Of a stretch of DNA of 64,000 nucleotides, positions 32,390 to 41,161 are shown one piece after another. The DNA comes from Bradyrhizobium sp. WBAH42 (GTDB lineage Bacteria; Pseudomonadota; Alphaproteobacteria; Rhizobiales; Xanthobacteraceae), in NCBI RefSeq assembly GCF_024585265.1, contig NZ_CP036533.1, forward strand, positions 1,612,001 to 1,676,000, in the 5' to 3' direction. The position numbers and the translations under genes were made by a program. How positions within the stretch are numbered: the stretch's first letter is position 1; each line of letters opens with the position of its first letter. The notes under the pieces are model-generated. The model had not been told where the DNA came from and made no database searches. It saw only the letters and a program-made list of their open reading frames with translations.

Positions 32390-33583
32390 ATGCTACACGT
32401 GGAGATAGACAGGACGGATGTCCCGAACGCCGGGCCGGGCGAGACGGCCGCAACGATTGGTGCGCTGGCAACACCGGCGCTCCTGCTCGACAAGCATCGG
32501 CTGGACCGCAATCTGGCGCGCCTGTCCTCTCGTATGGCCCGGCAAGGCGTCGTGCTGCGTCCCCATATGAAGACGGCGAAATCCATTGACGTCGCCCACC
32601 GCGTCTATCCATCGGAGGCGGGACCAATCACTGTCTCGACCTTGGCGGAGGCGGAGTACTTCGCGCAGCATGGGTTCCGGGACATCACCTATGCCGTGGG
32701 TCTGGCGCCCCACACAGCTGGAAGAGCGATGCGTCTGCGCAAAGCAGGCATCGACCTCAAGGTGCTGCTCGATTCGCCGGAGCAGGCGATCATCCTCGGC
32801 GCGGCCGCTCGTGCCGCCGGCGTAGCGCCGTCTGCTTTCATCGAAATCGATTGCGACGGTCACCGTGGCGGGCTGACCGCTGAGGATCCCAAGCTCATCG
32901 CCGTCGCGGCCGCCGTGGTCAAGGCCGGCGTCGACCTCGTAGGCATTCTCACCCATGCCGGCGAATCCTACGGCCTCAGCACGCCCGCGGCCCTTGTCGC
33001 GGCTGCGGAAAACGAGAGGGCCGTGGCCGTCGCTGCGGCGGAGAGGTTGCGCGCGGCAGGGCATGAGTGCCCGGTCGTCAGCGTCGGCTCGACGCCGACC
33101 GCCCATTTTGCCGAAGACCTGACCGGCGTCACGGAAATGCGAGCCGGCGTCTACATGTTCTTTGATCTGGTAATGCACGGTGTCGGTGTCTGCACGACCG
33201 ACGACATCGCGATCTCGGTGCTTGCTACCGTGATCGGCAAGAAGCCCGAGAAGCGCTGGATTTTGGTCGATGCCGGGTGGATGGCGCTGTCGCGCGATCG
33301 CGGCACCGCGGCGCAGCGAGTCGACCAGGGCTACGGTCTGGTCTGCGACGTGGCCGGCAAAGTCTTTCCTGACCTGATCGTTTCGCAAGCGAGCCAGGAG
33401 CACGGGATCCTCGCCATCAGGCCCGGGTCGGCGCAGGCTTTGCCCAATCTTCCGATCGGCGCGAAGGTCCGCATCCTGCCCAATCATGCCTGTGCGACGG
33501 CGTCGCAACACGAACTGTACAACGTCATCTCCGCCGGCAGCGACGCGATCGCGGCGCGATGGCCACGGATGCGCGGCTGGTAG
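32390..33583 (+). CDS. D-serine dehydratase / D-threonine aldolase-like PLP enzyme (DSD1 family)
   Basis: Fold-type III PLP enzyme of 397 residues (alanine-racemase-like barrel plus D-ser_dehydrat C-terminal domain). The PLP lysine lies in VVLRPHMKTAKSIDVAH (K61 by analogy with RPHxKTHK). The barrel has IEIDCDGHRGGL and VSVGSTPTAHF. The C-terminal metal site is intact as PNHACATASQHELY, with H366 and C368 in the positions of the zinc ligands of D-serine dehydratase. Family reactions are dehydration of D-serine or 3-hydroxyaspartate, or retro-aldol cleavage of D-threonine to glycine plus acetaldehyde. The following aldehyde dehydrogenase gene (22 bases later) favours an aldehyde-releasing activity, but this is inference. 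Confidence 0.85.
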   Translation: MLHVEIDRTDVPNAGPGETAATIGALATPALLLDKHRLDRNLARLSSRMARQGVVLRPHMKTAKSIDVAHRVYPSEAGPITVSTLAEAEYFAQHGFRDITYAVGLAPHTAGRAMRLRKAGIDLKVLLDSPEQAIILGAAARAAGVAPSAFIEIDCDGHRGGLTAEDPKLIAVAAAVVKAGVDLVGILTHAGESYGLSTPAALVAAAENERAVAVAAAERLRAAGHECPVVSVGSTPTAHFAEDLTGVTEMRAGVYMFFDLVMHGVGVCTTDDIAISVLATVIGKKPEKRWILVDAGWMALSRDRGTAAQRVDQGYGLVCDVAGKVFPDLIVSQASQEHGILAIRPGSAQALPNLPIGAKVRILPNHACATASQHELYNVISAGSDAIAARWPRMRGW

Positions 33584-33605
33584 GTTGTCGAAAGGATCGC
33601 TTCCA

Positions 33606-35069
33606 ATGACCTCGCCCCTTCGACACCTGACGGAAGCCGGCTTCCTCGGAAAATTCTACATCGACGGAGGATGGCGGAAGCCGGTCGGATCAGTCGTGGC
33701 AGCAGCAACCGTCGTCAATCCGGCAACGGAGCAGTCGATCGCCGAGATTGCGCTCGGCGATGACGATGATGTGGACTGCGCCGTAGCAGCTGCCAGACGA
33801 GCCTTCGCAGGCTGGTCCATGACACCGCCTGCTGACCGAGCGGTGCTGCTCGACCGGATTCACGGTTTGCTGCTCCAGCGGCTGGAGTTGTTCGCGCAGG
33901 CGCTCACGTGCGAGATGGGAGCTGCCATCACCTATGCGCGTCGAGCCCAGGTGCCGCTGGCTGCCGAACATATTCGTGTCGCTCGCGACAATCTCGCGAA
34001 TTATCAGTTCATCGCCGCGCGCGGCAGCACGGCGATCATGCGCGAGGCGATCGGTGTCTGCGGTCTCATCACCCCCTGGAACTGGCCTCTCTACCAGATC
34101 ACAGCCAAGGTCGGTCCCGCGCTCGCAGCCGGTTGCACGGTGGTGTTGAAGCCGAGCGAGTTATCGCCGCTGAGCGCCTTGCTATTCGCTGAGGTGATGG
34201 ACGATGCCGGCTGTCCGCCCGGCGTCTTCAACCTCGTCAATGGAACGGGTCCGATCGTCGGCGCTCGTCTGGCGTCGCATCCGCATGTAGACATGATCTC
34301 GATCACCGGCTCGACCCGGGCTGGCGTTCTCGTCGCGCAGGCCGCGGCGCCCACTGTCAAGCGTGTCGCCCAGGAGCTCGGCGGCAAGTCGCCGAACATT
34401 ATTCTGCCGGACGCCGATCTCAGCCGTGCTATTCCGCTCGGCGTCGGCGCCGCCTTCCGTAATCTCGGCCAATCCTGCAGCGCTCCGACGCGCATGCTCG
34501 TGCCTCGCTCACACATGAAAGAGGTCGAGACCTTGGCGGCAGTGGCCGCTTCAGAGCTGGTGGTCGGCGATCCGCTTGGGGAAAGCACGACCCATGGCCC
34601 GATCGCCAACCGGCCGCAGTTCGAGCGCGTGCAGACCATGATCGGTGTCGGCCTGGATGAAGGCGCCAAGCTCGTCATCGGCGGGCCCGGGCGGCGCCGC
34701 AACCTTCAGATTGGTTTCTATGCGCGGCCGACCATCTTCTCGAACGTCCGTTGCGACATGAGGATCGCGCAGGAGGAGATCTTCGGCCCGGTGCTGTCGA
34801 TCATTCCCTACGATACCGTGGACGAAGCGATCGCGATCGCCAATGACACCGTCTACGGACTCGGCGCCCATGTGCAGGGCACCGATATGGAGACGGTGCG
34901 GGCCGTCGCCAGGCGGATTCAGTCGGGTCAAGTGCATCTCAACCATCCCGACTGGGACCCCAACGCACCTTTTGGCGGCTACAAGCGCTCCGGCAACGGA
35001 CGCGAATACGGCCGTGAGGGCATGGAGGAGTATTTGGAGACCAAGGCCGTCCTCGGATTTTACCGATGA
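33606..35069 (+). CDS. NAD-dependent aldehyde dehydrogenase
   Basis: Aldehyde dehydrogenase family protein of 487 residues. Motifs: GVCGLITPWNWPLYQITAKV, ITGSTRAGVLVAQ, Glu in AQELGGKSPNIILPDADLS, and the active-site Cys in FRNLGQSCSAPTRMLV. The ATG at 33606 gives the usual N-terminus GKFYIDGGWRKPV; a frame beginning at 33486 would overlap the preceding gene by about 100 bases. It follows the DSD1-like gene and precedes an FAD oxidase. An aldehyde made by either neighbour, for example acetaldehyde or a semialdehyde, is the natural substrate candidate. Confidence 0.9.
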   Translation: MTSPLRHLTEAGFLGKFYIDGGWRKPVGSVVAAATVVNPATEQSIAEIALGDDDDVDCAVAAARRAFAGWSMTPPADRAVLLDRIHGLLLQRLELFAQALTCEMGAAITYARRAQVPLAAEHIRVARDNLANYQFIAARGSTAIMREAIGVCGLITPWNWPLYQITAKVGPALAAGCTVVLKPSELSPLSALLFAEVMDDAGCPPGVFNLVNGTGPIVGARLASHPHVDMISITGSTRAGVLVAQAAAPTVKRVAQELGGKSPNIILPDADLSRAIPLGVGAAFRNLGQSCSAPTRMLVPRSHMKEVETLAAVAASELVVGDPLGESTTHGPIANRPQFERVQTMIGVGLDEGAKLVIGGPGRRRNLQIGFYARPTIFSNVRCDMRIAQEEIFGPVLSIIPYDTVDEAIAIANDTVYGLGAHVQGTDMETVRAVARRIQSGQVHLNHPDWDPNAPFGGYKRSGNGREYGREGMEEYLETKAVLGFYR

Positions 35070-35335
35070 AGGCCAGCGATCTACTGGAGCAATCGATGCA
35101 GATCGGGGAATTTCCGAGGGCCACAAGCGCGCTCCAGCGGACGGGCAGGTCCCGCCGCCTTCCGCCGAACTGGGATTGGCTGGGCCTGAGCAACTCGTAT
35201 CATTCAAGCGGCCAAAAACCCGAACATCTTGCGAAGCCCGAGATGATTTCAGCACATTCTATTGCGCGCACGATGCGATGATGGGCTGATCGGGACTTCG
35301 CTTTCGTATTCCCGGCAGCCGAGGTTCGTTGAAAC

Positions 35336-36658
35336 ATGTCGCCCCACGTCGAGCGCATTCACAGCGATGAGCGTCTTCCGGCCGCGGCCGACGTCGTCAT
35401 CGTCGGCGGCGGCATCCTCGGCTCTACGGCCGCCTATTACCTGGCGAAGCGCGGCCTCTCTGTGGCGCTCCTCGAGAAGGGCCACGTCGCCTGTGAACAA
35501 TCGAGCCGAAACTGGGGTTGGTGCCGCCAGCAGAACCGCGACCGGCGCGAACTGCCGCTCTCGGTGATCTCCATGCGGCTATGGGACGAGCTCACGCGCG
35601 ATATCAATCGGGACCTCGGATTTCGGCGCTGCGGTCTCGTCTATGCGACCCACGACGAGGCTGTGCTCGCCGGCTGGGAAAGGTGGCGCGAGGTCGCCAG
35701 GGAGTACGACGTCGACACGCGCGTGCTGAGCCGGGCGGAGGTGGCCGAGCGCGTCCCCGAAGCGCGCGACAAATGGGTCGGCGGGACCTATTCGGAGCGG
35801 GACGGCAAGGCCGAACCTGCGCTCGCCGCGCCGGCTATCGCCGAGGGGGCCAGGACTCTGGGCGCCACAATCCACCAGGAATGCGCCGCTCGGGGGCTCG
35901 ACCTGGCCAATGGCAAGATCGCGGGCGTGCAGACGGAGAAGGGCTATATCAGAACCAGCGCGGTGCTGTGCGCCGCCGGCGCCTGGTCGTCGCGCTTGCT
36001 TCGGCCGCTCGGGATCAGTTTCCCCCAGGCGAGCATCCGTCAGACCGCGCTGCGTTCTACCCCGACAATCAACATCGGCGAGGCGGTCTCCACTCCCTAC
36101 TGCACGATCACGCGCCGACTGGACGGCAGCTATACGCTTGCGATCAGCGGCAAGGCGAACCTCGAAATCACGCCCCAGGCGATCCGATACAGCCGGGAAT
36201 TCATGCCGCAGTTCTTGCGTCGCCTGAAGAACGTCAGGCTCGGCGTTGGCCGATCGTTCGTTTCGGGACCGGATTCGATGTCGGCGCTGCTGACCGACGA
36301 CGATCGGATCTTCGAGCAGAATCGCGTGCTGGATCCACCGCCCTTGAAATGGCTGGTGAGCCAAGTGGTGGAGAGTGTCCGGAAAACCTTCCCCCAACTC
36401 GGGGAAATCAAGATCGATAGCGCCTGGGGCGGCTTCGTCGATTGCACGCCGGACGCAGTGCCCGTGGTGTCGCAGGTAGACGGGGTGAAGGGCCTCGTCC
36501 TCGCAGCGGGCTGCTCGGGTCACGGCTTCGGTCTGGGCCCAGGGCTCGGCTATCTGGCCGCACAGCTCGTCGTCAACGACACGCCTTGCGTCGATCCCGC
36601 ACCGTTTCGGCTGTCGCGTCTGACCGACGGCTCGAAGCTGGATATCTCCGCAATCTGA
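35336..36658 (+). CDS. FAD-dependent oxidoreductase (DadA family), second WGWCRQQ-type paralogue
   Basis: Flavoenzyme of 440 residues, closely related to the product of 20063-21388. The FAD motif is VVIVGGGILGSTAAYYLAKR, followed by EQSSRNWGWCRQQNRD, identical over these 16 residues with the other copy. Also shared are GFRRCGL, HQECAARGL, FPQAS and the C-terminal CSGHGFGLGPGLGYLAAQLV. It ends the plus-strand catabolic run and is followed by a strong terminator. The 266 bases before it contain only weak open frames. Having two copies at opposite ends of one region suggests different substrates or sequential use rather than simple redundancy. Confidence 0.88.
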   Translation: MSPHVERIHSDERLPAAADVVIVGGGILGSTAAYYLAKRGLSVALLEKGHVACEQSSRNWGWCRQQNRDRRELPLSVISMRLWDELTRDINRDLGFRRCGLVYATHDEAVLAGWERWREVAREYDVDTRVLSRAEVAERVPEARDKWVGGTYSERDGKAEPALAAPAIAEGARTLGATIHQECAARGLDLANGKIAGVQTEKGYIRTSAVLCAAGAWSSRLLRPLGISFPQASIRQTALRSTPTINIGEAVSTPYCTITRRLDGSYTLAISGKANLEITPQAIRYSREFMPQFLRRLKNVRLGVGRSFVSGPDSMSALLTDDDRIFEQNRVLDPPPLKWLVSQVVESVRKTFPQLGEIKIDSAWGGFVDCTPDAVPVVSQVDGVKGLVLAAGCSGHGFGLGPGLGYLAAQLVVNDTPCVDPAPFRLSRLTDGSKLDISAI

Positions 36659-36714
36659 AGATCGAGCCGGAAGTCAGGCCCTGCAGTCCCTAAGGAGCGT
36701 TTCCTCCCCAACTT

Positions 36715-36744
36715 GAGCCACTCCTTCGGAGTGGCTCTTTCTTT
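36715..36744 (+). terminator. Rho-independent terminator
   Basis: A 10-bp perfect stem, GAGCCACTCC with GGAGTGGCTC around the loop TTC, is followed by TTTCTTT. It closes the plus-strand cluster after the second WGWCRQQ oxidase and may also act on the converging hydroxyacid dehydrogenase gene. Confidence 0.9.
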
Positions 36745-36827
36745 ATGGACAAGACGATTTGGCTGATCGAGGTGCATCGGCCGAAGCCCACCGTTTGGAA
36801 AGCACCGACAGCTCGCCGGCCCATAGT

Positions 36828-38267
36828 TCAACGGTCAGACTTCTCTCCCAACGGACGAACGACCGCGCCGGCGTTCATGATGTCCGCCGGATCAAAGGCA
36901 GTCTTGATCCGGCGCATCGCCGCGATACGCCCGACATCGCCGTACCGCTCCAGAAGGTGCTTCTTGAAACGACCGACGCCGTGCTCCGCGCTGAACGTGC
37001 CGCCGAGCGCCGCGGCCGTGTCGTAGAGTTGCAGCGAGAGGCTGCCTTCGATCCGCTTGGTGAATTCCAGCCGGTCGACATCGCGAGGAACGAGCACGTT
37101 GTAATGCAGATTGCCGTCGCCCACATGACCGTAGACGGACAGTTCAAGGTCGGCGTCATACGATCGCACCTGCGAGCCGGCAAGGTCCAGAAAGCGCTGA
37201 ATGCAGGAAAGCGGCACCGAGATGTCGTGCTTGACCGATCCGTTCCGGCGCTTCTCGCCCTCGGGGATGGTCTCGCGGAGCCGCCACATCGCGGTCCGCT
37301 GTGATCCGCTCTGCGCCAGCAATGCGTCATCGATCCAGCCGGACTCGATCGCCTCGACCAGAACGGCTTCCATTAGTTCGTCCAGATCGATATGCCTTGA
37401 GGAAGAGGCGATCTCGACGAGGACGGCGCCTGCTGGGCTTGTTGGAAGGGAGGGCGGGTCGGTCATTGCTTCGGTCGCGAGCGCGATGGATCTGGCCGCC
37501 ATGAATTCGAACGTGGTCAGCAGGTCTGCGGATTCGCGGCGGACCAATGCGAGAAGCTCGGCGAGCGGTGCCCCGTTCGCGAGCTTCAGCCAGGCAGTCG
37601 CGCGGTGGGTCGGCAAGGGCGCGAGACGCAACACTGCGCCGGTGACGATGCCGAGAGTCCCCTCGCTTCCGACGAAGCACTGCTTGACGTCGTAGCCGGT
37701 GTTGTTCTTCCGCAGCTTGCGCATGTCGGAGACGACCGTGCCGTCCGCCAGGACCGCCTCGATCCCGAGCAGCAGATCGCGCGTCATCCCGTACCTGACG
37801 ACTGACAGCCCGCCGGCGTTCGTGCCGATGTTGCCCCCGATCCGGCAACTGCCTTCCGCGCCGAGGCTGAGCGGCAACAGAAGGCCGGCAGCCGCCGCGG
37901 CGTCCTGTACGTTCTTCAGGATGGCGCCGCCATCGACAGAGATGCTCATGGACACGGGATCGATTTCGCGGATCCTGTCCATCCGCTCGAGGCTCACGAT
38001 AATCTGGCGTCCGGATGCGTCCGGCGTAGCGCCGCCGCAATAGCTGGTGTTGCCGCCTTGCGGAACGATTCCGATCCCGTGGTGCGCCGCCAGCCGTACC
38101 ACGTCAGCGACTTGCTGTGTCGTGGCCGGCTTCAGCACGGCAAACGTCGACCCCGTGAAGAGCTGGCGTTGATCCGTTGTGTAGGTAGCGATCCCCTCTG
38201 GGTCGTCAACGACGCCTCGGTCGCCTACAAGGTCGCGAAAGGCCCGAACGTGTACTGACTGGGACAT
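36828..38267 (-). CDS. FAD-linked D-2-hydroxyacid dehydrogenase (GlcD/D-lactate dehydrogenase family)
   Basis: Flavoprotein of 479 residues with an N-terminal FAD_binding_4 domain (IVPQGGNTSYCGGATPDASG and LGAEGSCRIGGNIGTNAGGL) and a C-terminal FAD-oxidase domain ending in the metal/substrate motif YGHVGDGNLHYNVLV and SAEHGVGRFKK. Such enzymes oxidise D-lactate, glycolate or D-2-hydroxyglutarate to the 2-oxoacid. It lies 216 bases downstream of the E3 gene on the same strand and may belong to the 2-oxoacid dehydrogenase operon, supplying its substrate. The ATG at 38267 begins the conserved chain; the longer frame to 38351 is unlikely. Confidence 0.9.
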   Translation of the reverse strand: MSQSVHVRAFRDLVGDRGVVDDPEGIATYTTDQRQLFTGSTFAVLKPATTQQVADVVRLAAHHGIGIVPQGGNTSYCGGATPDASGRQIIVSLERMDRIREIDPVSMSISVDGGAILKNVQDAAAAAGLLLPLSLGAEGSCRIGGNIGTNAGGLSVVRYGMTRDLLLGIEAVLADGTVVSDMRKLRKNNTGYDVKQCFVGSEGTLGIVTGAVLRLAPLPTHRATAWLKLANGAPLAELLALVRRESADLLTTFEFMAARSIALATEAMTDPPSLPTSPAGAVLVEIASSSRHIDLDELMEAVLVEAIESGWIDDALLAQSGSQRTAMWRLRETIPEGEKRRNGSVKHDISVPLSCIQRFLDLAGSQVRSYDADLELSVYGHVGDGNLHYNVLVPRDVDRLEFTKRIEGSLSLQLYDTAAALGGTFSAEHGVGRFKKHLLERYGDVGRIAAMRRIKTAFDPADIMNAGAVVRPLGEKSDR

Positions 38268-38483
38268 GCTCAGCTCCCGATTGGCATCGGGTGATCTTTG
38301 CGGGTTTGTGCCGCATTGGCTGCCGTTGAGAGGGCATCCCGAAGAAAACAATGCCGAATTACCACCGATGCCGGCAGCTTGCAGCGGGTGTCGAACGCCT
38401 TCATCGCCTATGCCGTTCCGGACTCCACAATTCCCCCGACGGGAGGCGCCGCCGCGGCGCGGGGCATGGGAGTTCCTATACGC

Positions 38484-39881
38484 CTAAATATGAATCGCAT
38501 GTCCCAGCGACTTCAGCGCGGCCTCGTGAAAGGCTTCGCCTTGGGTCGGATGCGCATGGATGGTCATGGCGACATCCTCGAGGCGCGCGCCCATCTCCAG
38601 CGCAAGACCGAAGGCTGCCGAGAGCTCGGCGATGCCGGCGCCAACGCCCTGGATTCCCAACAGGAGATGATTGTCGGCTCGCGCGACGGTTCGGATGAAG
38701 CCGTCTTCCCGATCCAGCGTCAGTGCGCGGCCGTTGGCCTTGAACGGGAAGAGGTCCGTCTTGACCTCGAAACCCCTGCTGCTCACCTCGTTGGGTGACA
38801 GGCCGACCGTGACAATCTCGGGGTCAGTGAAGCAGATCGCCGGGATCGAAATGCGGTCCCAGGCGCGACGGCGACCGGCAACGATCTCAGCCACCATTTC
38901 GCCTTGCGCCATGGCGCGATGCGCCAGCATCGGCTCTCCCGTGACGTCTCCGATCGCGGAGACGCCGTGCATCGAGGTACGGCATCGGTCGTCGATTCTG
39001 ATAAAAGGTCCATCCATGTCGAGATCGAGAATCTCGAGCCCGAAGCCGCTTGTCGCGGGTCTGCGGCCGACCGTAACAAGGATCTTGTCGGCTTCGAGTG
39101 ACGTCTGCTCCCCGCTGGCGGTCTCGATCGCCAGCGCCGCGCTTTCCGTGCCGAGTGCTTGCACCTTTGCGCCCGTCAGAACCGTGACTCCGAGCGCGGT
39201 CAGGCGCCTTGCGATGGGCTCACTCAGGTCGACATCATATTGCGGGAGAATGCGCGGCGCAGCCTCGACGACCGTGACGGCTGCGCCCATTTTCGCGAGC
39301 GCAGTGCCGAGCTCGAGGCCAATGTAACCGCCGCCGACCACGACAAGCTTCTTCGGGATTTCGGTGAGTGCCAAAGCCTCGGTCGAGGAGATCACGCGGC
39401 CTCCGAAGGGAAGGAACGGCAGCGCAACCGGCTCGGAGCCCGTCGCGATCACCACCGTTTCGGCACGGATCACCTGCCGGCCGGATGGCGTTTCGACCTC
39501 GACGGTCTTGCCGTCGCGAAAGGAGGCGCGACCAGCCACGTATCTGGCGCCGGCTCTTTTCAGTAGACCAGCCACGCCGCCGTTCAGGCGCCTGACGATA
39601 TCATCCTTCCAGGCGATGGTCCTCGCGAAGTTGAGTGATGGCGGCGCAGCGGAAATGCCGAAGGCATTCTTGCCATCGGCGGCCCGCGCGATGGTTTCAT
39701 ACTCACCGGCCGCATGGATCAAGGCCTTGGAAGGAATGCAGCCGACATTGAGACAGGTTCCACCCGGCTTTTCGGCCTCGACGATGATCGTATCGATGCC
39801 GAGCTGGCCGGCACGGATCGCGCAGGTGTAGCCGCCGGGGCCCGCGCCGATGACAAGGAGCTTGCAGGTGATTTCGGTCAT
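38484..39881 (-). CDS. lpdA: Dihydrolipoyl dehydrogenase (E3)
   Basis: FAD disulfide oxidoreductase of 465 residues that reoxidises the lipoyl groups of the complex with NAD. FAD motif LLVIGAGPGGYTCAIRAGQL; redox-active cysteines C43 and C48 in GGTCLNVGCIPSKALIHA; NAD-binding VVVGGGYIGLELGTALAKMG; C-terminal dimer/active-site HAHPTQGEAFHEAA with the catalytic His-x4-Glu pattern. The ATG at 39881 is preferred over a TTG five codons upstream. Only four bases separate it from the E2 stop, so it is the last gene of the E1alpha-E1beta-E2-E3 operon. Confidence 0.95.
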   Translation of the reverse strand: MTEITCKLLVIGAGPGGYTCAIRAGQLGIDTIIVEAEKPGGTCLNVGCIPSKALIHAAGEYETIARAADGKNAFGISAAPPSLNFARTIAWKDDIVRRLNGGVAGLLKRAGARYVAGRASFRDGKTVEVETPSGRQVIRAETVVIATGSEPVALPFLPFGGRVISSTEALALTEIPKKLVVVGGGYIGLELGTALAKMGAAVTVVEAAPRILPQYDVDLSEPIARRLTALGVTVLTGAKVQALGTESAALAIETASGEQTSLEADKILVTVGRRPATSGFGLEILDLDMDGPFIRIDDRCRTSMHGVSAIGDVTGEPMLAHRAMAQGEMVAEIVAGRRRAWDRISIPAICFTDPEIVTVGLSPNEVSSRGFEVKTDLFPFKANGRALTLDREDGFIRTVARADNHLLLGIQGVGAGIAELSAAFGLALEMGARLEDVAMTIHAHPTQGEAFHEAALKSLGHAIHI

Positions 39882-39885
39882 TGTC

Positions 39886-41160
39886 TTATGCGTCAATGAA
39901 GATCATGGCCGGTGTCTCCAGCTGTGTCTTGATCCGCTGCACGAACTGGGCTGCATCGAACCCATCGATCACCCGGTGATCAAAGCTGGACGACAGATTC
40001 ATCATCTGACGCGGAACGAAGACGGCGCCATCCCAATGCGGACGGATGGCGATGCGGTTGACACCGACGATTGCGACCTCCGGATGATTGATGATGGGCG
40101 TCGTCGCGAGCCCGCCCAGTGCGCCGAGCGACGTGATCGTGATGGTCGAGCCGGTGAGTTCGTCGCGGGTGGCGCTGCCGTTCCGCGCCGCTTCCGCGAT
40201 CCGCGCGACCTCGGCGGCGCAATTCCAGAGGTCGCGCGCTTCCGCATGCCGGACGACGGGGACCACCAAGCCGGTCGGCGTTTGCGTGGCAATCCCGATA
40301 TGAACGCCCGCGTGCTGGTGAACGATCCCGACCTCGTCGTCGAAATGGGCATTGAGATGGGGCAGCCCGGTGATCGCGCGCACCATGGCGCGCATCAGGA
40401 ACGGCAACAATGTCAGTTTGGGCCTGCCCGGCTGCTTCTGGCTGTTGAGCTTCGCGCGCAAATCCTCGAGCGCGGTGACATCGACCTCTTCGATATAGGT
40501 GATGTGCGGAATGCGCGAGCTCGCAATCGACATCTTCTCGGCGATCTTGCGGCGTAAGCCGACGATCTTGATGTCGGTCACCGCGGTTTGCGCGGGATAC
40601 GGCGTCGCTGTCGTTCCGATACCGCCGCGCGCGAAATGGGCGTCAAGATCATCGTGGGTGACCCGCCCGGCCGGGCCCGTTCCGCGAATCTGACGCAAGT
40701 CGACGCCTGCTTCCCGCGCGCGGAGCCGAACCGCCGGGGCGGCCAAAGGCCGATCGCTTGCGTGGCGGAGTAGCGCCGCTGATGGCTCCGTCCTCCGCGC
40801 ATTGGGCGGATCGCTCGCCGGCACGCGCGGGGCGCTTGCGGCATGATCAGACTTTTTGGCCGAAGCGCTTGCCGCGGACGATGCGAGCTTCACCGCTTCC
40901 GTCGCGGGCGCGCTCTTGCCGTCGACCTCCAGCCGAACGAAGTCCGAGCCGATGGCGAGAACGTCGCCCACACTGCCGGCGAGCCAGATGACCCGTCCCT
41001 CGGCGGGCGAGGGAATTTCCACCGTCGCCTTGTCGGTCATGACTGCGCCGAGCACGGCGTCCTCGCGCACGACGTCGCCGACCTTCACGTGCCATTCCAC
41101 GAGCTCGGCTTCCGCAATGCCTTCGCCGACGTCGGGCAGCTTGATCACGCGCTCGGCCAT
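39886..41160 (-). CDS. bkdB: Dihydrolipoamide acyltransferase (E2) of branched-chain 2-oxoacid dehydrogenase
   Basis: E2 core protein of 424 residues. The single lipoyl domain has the lipoylated lysine K44 in VMTDKATVEIPSPAEG. A Ser/Ala-rich linker leads to the peripheral-subunit-binding domain (VRLRAREAGVDLRQIRGTGP followed by GRVTHDDLDAHF). The catalytic acyltransferase domain ends with SSFDHRVIDGFDAAQFV (His-x3-Asp-Gly). One lipoyl domain and the E1 partner type suggest a branched-chain or 2-oxobutyrate-active complex rather than pyruvate dehydrogenase. It starts two bases after the E1beta stop. Confidence 0.93.
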   Translation of the reverse strand: MAERVIKLPDVGEGIAEAELVEWHVKVGDVVREDAVLGAVMTDKATVEIPSPAEGRVIWLAGSVGDVLAIGSDFVRLEVDGKSAPATEAVKLASSAASASAKKSDHAASAPRVPASDPPNARRTEPSAALLRHASDRPLAAPAVRLRAREAGVDLRQIRGTGPAGRVTHDDLDAHFARGGIGTTATPYPAQTAVTDIKIVGLRRKIAEKMSIASSRIPHITYIEEVDVTALEDLRAKLNSQKQPGRPKLTLLPFLMRAMVRAITGLPHLNAHFDDEVGIVHQHAGVHIGIATQTPTGLVVPVVRHAEARDLWNCAAEVARIAEAARNGSATRDELTGSTITITSLGALGGLATTPIINHPEVAIVGVNRIAIRPHWDGAVFVPRQMMNLSSSFDHRVIDGFDAAQFVQRIKTQLETPAMIFIDA

Positions 41161-41161
41161 T

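Noticed and set aside
35070..35335. 71-codon frame between aldehyde dehydrogenase and FAD oxidase
   Set aside because: Starts inside the end of the upstream gene, no domain or ribosome binding site, composition not protein-like.
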